DNA of 5,767 bases from an uncultured bacterium (GTDB lineage: Bacteria; Cyanobacteriota; Vampirovibrionia; Gastranaerophilales; Gastranaerophilaceae). The position numbers and the translations under genes were made by a program. Below are positions 4,732-5,767 of the stretch, piece after piece. The number at the start of each line of letters is the position of its first letter. Within the stretch, counting starts at the first letter, position 1. The notes below the pieces were generated by a model. It ran no database searches and had not been told where the DNA came from. It saw only the letters and a list, made by a program, of their open reading frames with translations. Where the stretch lies: positions 1 to 5,767 of the forward strand of contig CALAWF010000221.1 of NCBI GenBank assembly GCA_937894665.1. Direction: 5' to 3'.

Positions 4732-4760
4732 CTACATTTCTATATTTTTTTTATCCAAAT

Positions 4761-5105
4761 TTATTTTTTGTTTGGATTAAAAAGATTTATAACATATTCT
4801 AGTCCTGCTTCCAAGTCAAAATTATTATAACCTATTTTTCCAACTTCAGCATGTTTGGTGCTGTGGTGAGTACGTCCAACTTTTGCTATTTTTGCCTGTT
4901 GTCTTTGAGTTTTCCCTACCGGAACAAGATAGCCTGTATGTCCGACTTTATGTCTAGCATTACTTTTTTGTTGTTGTGGTGGTTGCTGTTTAGTTAATTT
5001 TGTAATTTTAGCTCGTGTTTTTTCTTTTGCGTATTGAGTTGTGTCAACTGAAATAGTTCGATTGTAATTAACGCTCAGTGTTTCCCCGTTCATAGAGTAT
5101 CCCAT
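4761..5105 (-). CDS. Small basic protein of unknown function with four VG[HKR][TI] motifs
   Basis: I do not recognise this 114-residue protein. It is strongly basic, lacks cysteine and has no signal peptide or membrane helix. A Thr/Ser/Asn/Tyr-rich start (1-25) leads to a Lys/Thr/Gln stretch containing QQPPQQQ (40-46). Four short motifs follow: VGHT (54), VGKT (63), VGRT (76) and VGKI (88). The C-terminal 20 residues (NFDLEAGLEYVINLFNPN) look more ordered and less basic. It could be a nucleic-acid- or surface-associated protein, but nothing shows which. The ATG at 5105 has AAAGGAG six bases upstream, one of the best ribosome sites in the window, which supports real translation. Met5 is a poorer start. 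It is convergent with the phage-like cassette and divergent from the phosphate transporter gene. Confidence 0.68.
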   Translation of the reverse strand: MGYSMNGETLSVNYNRTISVDTTQYAKEKTRAKITKLTKQQPPQQQKSNARHKVGHTGYLVPVGKTQRQQAKIAKVGRTHHSTKHAEVGKIGYNNFDLEAGLEYVINLFNPNKK

Positions 5106-5248
5106 AGTTTTCTCCTTTATCCCCTTAATCTTAATAAATGTAATCCCTAATATATAAAAAAATTTTTTCTGGCAGGATTGCCTTAAAAATTCAAAATATT
5201 ACAAATTGTAAACCGTATGAAAATTAATAAAATCTTGGTATTCCCATG

Positions 5249-5277
5249 TTGTCAAACAAAATCCTTTATATGATAAT
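5249..5277 (+). promoter_or_regulatory. Sigma-70 promoter for the Na/phosphate cotransporter gene
   Basis: TTGTCA (5249-5254) and GATAAT (5272-5277) are separated by exactly 17 bases, each one mismatch from consensus. The start would be near 5284, with a leader of about 59 bases. At the head of the leader ATGGGG (5288-5293)/CCTCAT (5300-5305) can form a small hairpin with one G-U pair. No clear Pho-box tandem repeat was seen upstream. Confidence 0.65.
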
Positions 5278-5342
5278 AAAGTTGATTATGGGGGTAAAAC
5301 CTCATAAATATACAATTTAATTTATGGAGGAAATTAAGAGTC

Positions 5343-5767
5343 ATGGACATCTTTTCGATATTTACGCTGTGCGGAGGGTTAGCATTCTTCCTATATGGTA
5401 TGATTGTCATGTCGGCTGGTTTGGAAAAAATTGCTGGCGGCAAGATGGAAAAATTGCTGGAAAAAATTACTTCTAACCCGTTAAAAAGTTTTGCTCTTGG
5501 TGCAGGGATTACAATTGCAGTCCAGAGTTCATCAGCCGTAACAGTTATGCTTGTTGGTTTTGTTAACTCAGGGATTATGAAATTATCTCAAGCAATCGGT
5601 ATTATAATGGGCTCAAACGTTGGTACAACGGTAACATCATGGATTTTAAGTTTATCTGGTATCCAGAGTTCAAACTTTTTTATTCGTTTCTTAAAGCCTG
5701 AATCTTTTTGCCCGTTGCTTGCTTTAGTTGCCGTAATCTTAATAATGACTTCAAAAAATAATCTCTC
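5343..5767 (+). CDS. Na/phosphate cotransporter family protein (N-terminal part, cut by window edge)
   Basis: This inner-membrane protein family couples sodium entry to phosphate movement. Bacterial members often also carry a C-terminal PhoU-like domain, which would lie beyond the window. The 141 residues seen contain a first membrane segment (about 3-26, with FFLYGMIVMSAGLE) and an amphipathic link. The family's QSSSAVTVMLVG motif (61-72) follows, and then GSNVGTT (90-96). These two motifs belong to the Na/Pi-cotransporter repeat (PF02690). A further membrane segment begins near residue 122 (CPLLALVAVILIM). The ATG at 5343 has GGAGG 12 bases upstream, somewhat far; an ATG at 5324 is out of frame and no other in-frame start fits. 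The gene has its own promoter and is separate from the phage-like cassette. Confidence 0.9.
   Translation, partial: MDIFSIFTLCGGLAFFLYGMIVMSAGLEKIAGGKMEKLLEKITSNPLKSFALGAGITIAVQSSSAVTVMLVGFVNSGIMKLSQAIGIIMGSNVGTTVTSWILSLSGIQSSNFFIRFLKPESFCPLLALVAVILIMTSKNNL

Larger units (their letters stand above)
4440..4760. other. Repeat-filled non-coding region after the cassette
   Basis: These 321 bases hold no convincing gene and no T-tailed hairpin after the tail-like gene. The left part (4441-4490) is purine-rich, with ggaaatagg and aataagggaataagttcgtta, related to the octamer array region at 920-1005. It then carries the right repeat cluster, a lone GTCATTGCGAGCG unit and the inverted GTCGGATT palindrome, listed separately. 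Confidence 0.65.

Noticed and set aside
4753..4777. Inverted repeat ATCCAAA/TTTGGAT over the end of the 114-residue gene as a terminator
   Set aside because: The T run (4745-4752) precedes it on the plus strand and reads as A on the minus strand, so neither direction has hairpin then T tract.
5252..5443. Minus-strand open frame of 63 codons over the Na/phosphate transporter start
   Set aside because: It is antisense to the transporter's first membrane segment and to its promoter; no ribosome site.

Overview
The window is AT-rich and uses the standard bacterial code (TGA serves as a stop). Two housekeeping loci lie at its edges, with a small phage-like gene cassette between them. The divergently read left edge carries efp followed by accB, an order seen in cyanobacteria and many Firmicutes. 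With the low GC content, the dense families of short palindromic intergenic repeats and the phage-type genes, my best guess is a gut-type relative of the cyanobacteria (Vampirovibrionia/Melainabacteria, Gastranaerophilales). This is an inference from style, not from a marker gene, and a Firmicute remains possible.

Layout. 1-226 (minus): the first 75 residues of AccB, the biotin carrier of acetyl-CoA carboxylase. 266-823 (minus): elongation factor P, with a candidate sigma-70 promoter at 868-895. 824-1654: a long non-coding stretch. It holds two opposed octamer arrays around a cluster of palindromic repeats (about 928-1305), then a C-rich stretch, an interrupted palindrome, an extended -10 promoter and a leader that can fold into a three-way junction. 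1655-4439 (plus): a four-gene cassette made of a CPxC-containing small protein of unknown function, an intrinsic terminator, a GerE/LuxR-type DNA-binding protein, a zinc amidase whose start codon overlaps the regulator's stop, and a 506-residue protein that looks like a podovirus tail nozzle/hub. 4440-4760: a second cluster of the same repeat families. 4761-5105 (minus): a small basic protein of unknown function with four VG[HKR][TI] motifs. 5343-5767 (plus): the N-terminal third or so of a Na/phosphate cotransporter-like membrane protein, with its own well-formed promoter.

How it fits together. efp and accB look like one housekeeping operon. The cassette reads as a regulated unit: a promoter and structured leader drive the CPxC gene, a terminator separates it from the rest, and the regulator, lysin and tail-protein genes follow with almost no spacing. 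No integrase, terminase, portal, capsid, holin or lysogeny repressor lies in the window. The cassette is therefore a phage remnant, a small satellite-like or domesticated module, or a displaced fragment of a prophage elsewhere. The related repeat clusters on both sides suggest a possible recombination route for its arrival. The most distinctive observations are the three-way-junction leader, the terminator whose loop nearly copies the 3' tail of 16S rRNA, the regulator-lysin coupling and the matched repeat clusters.
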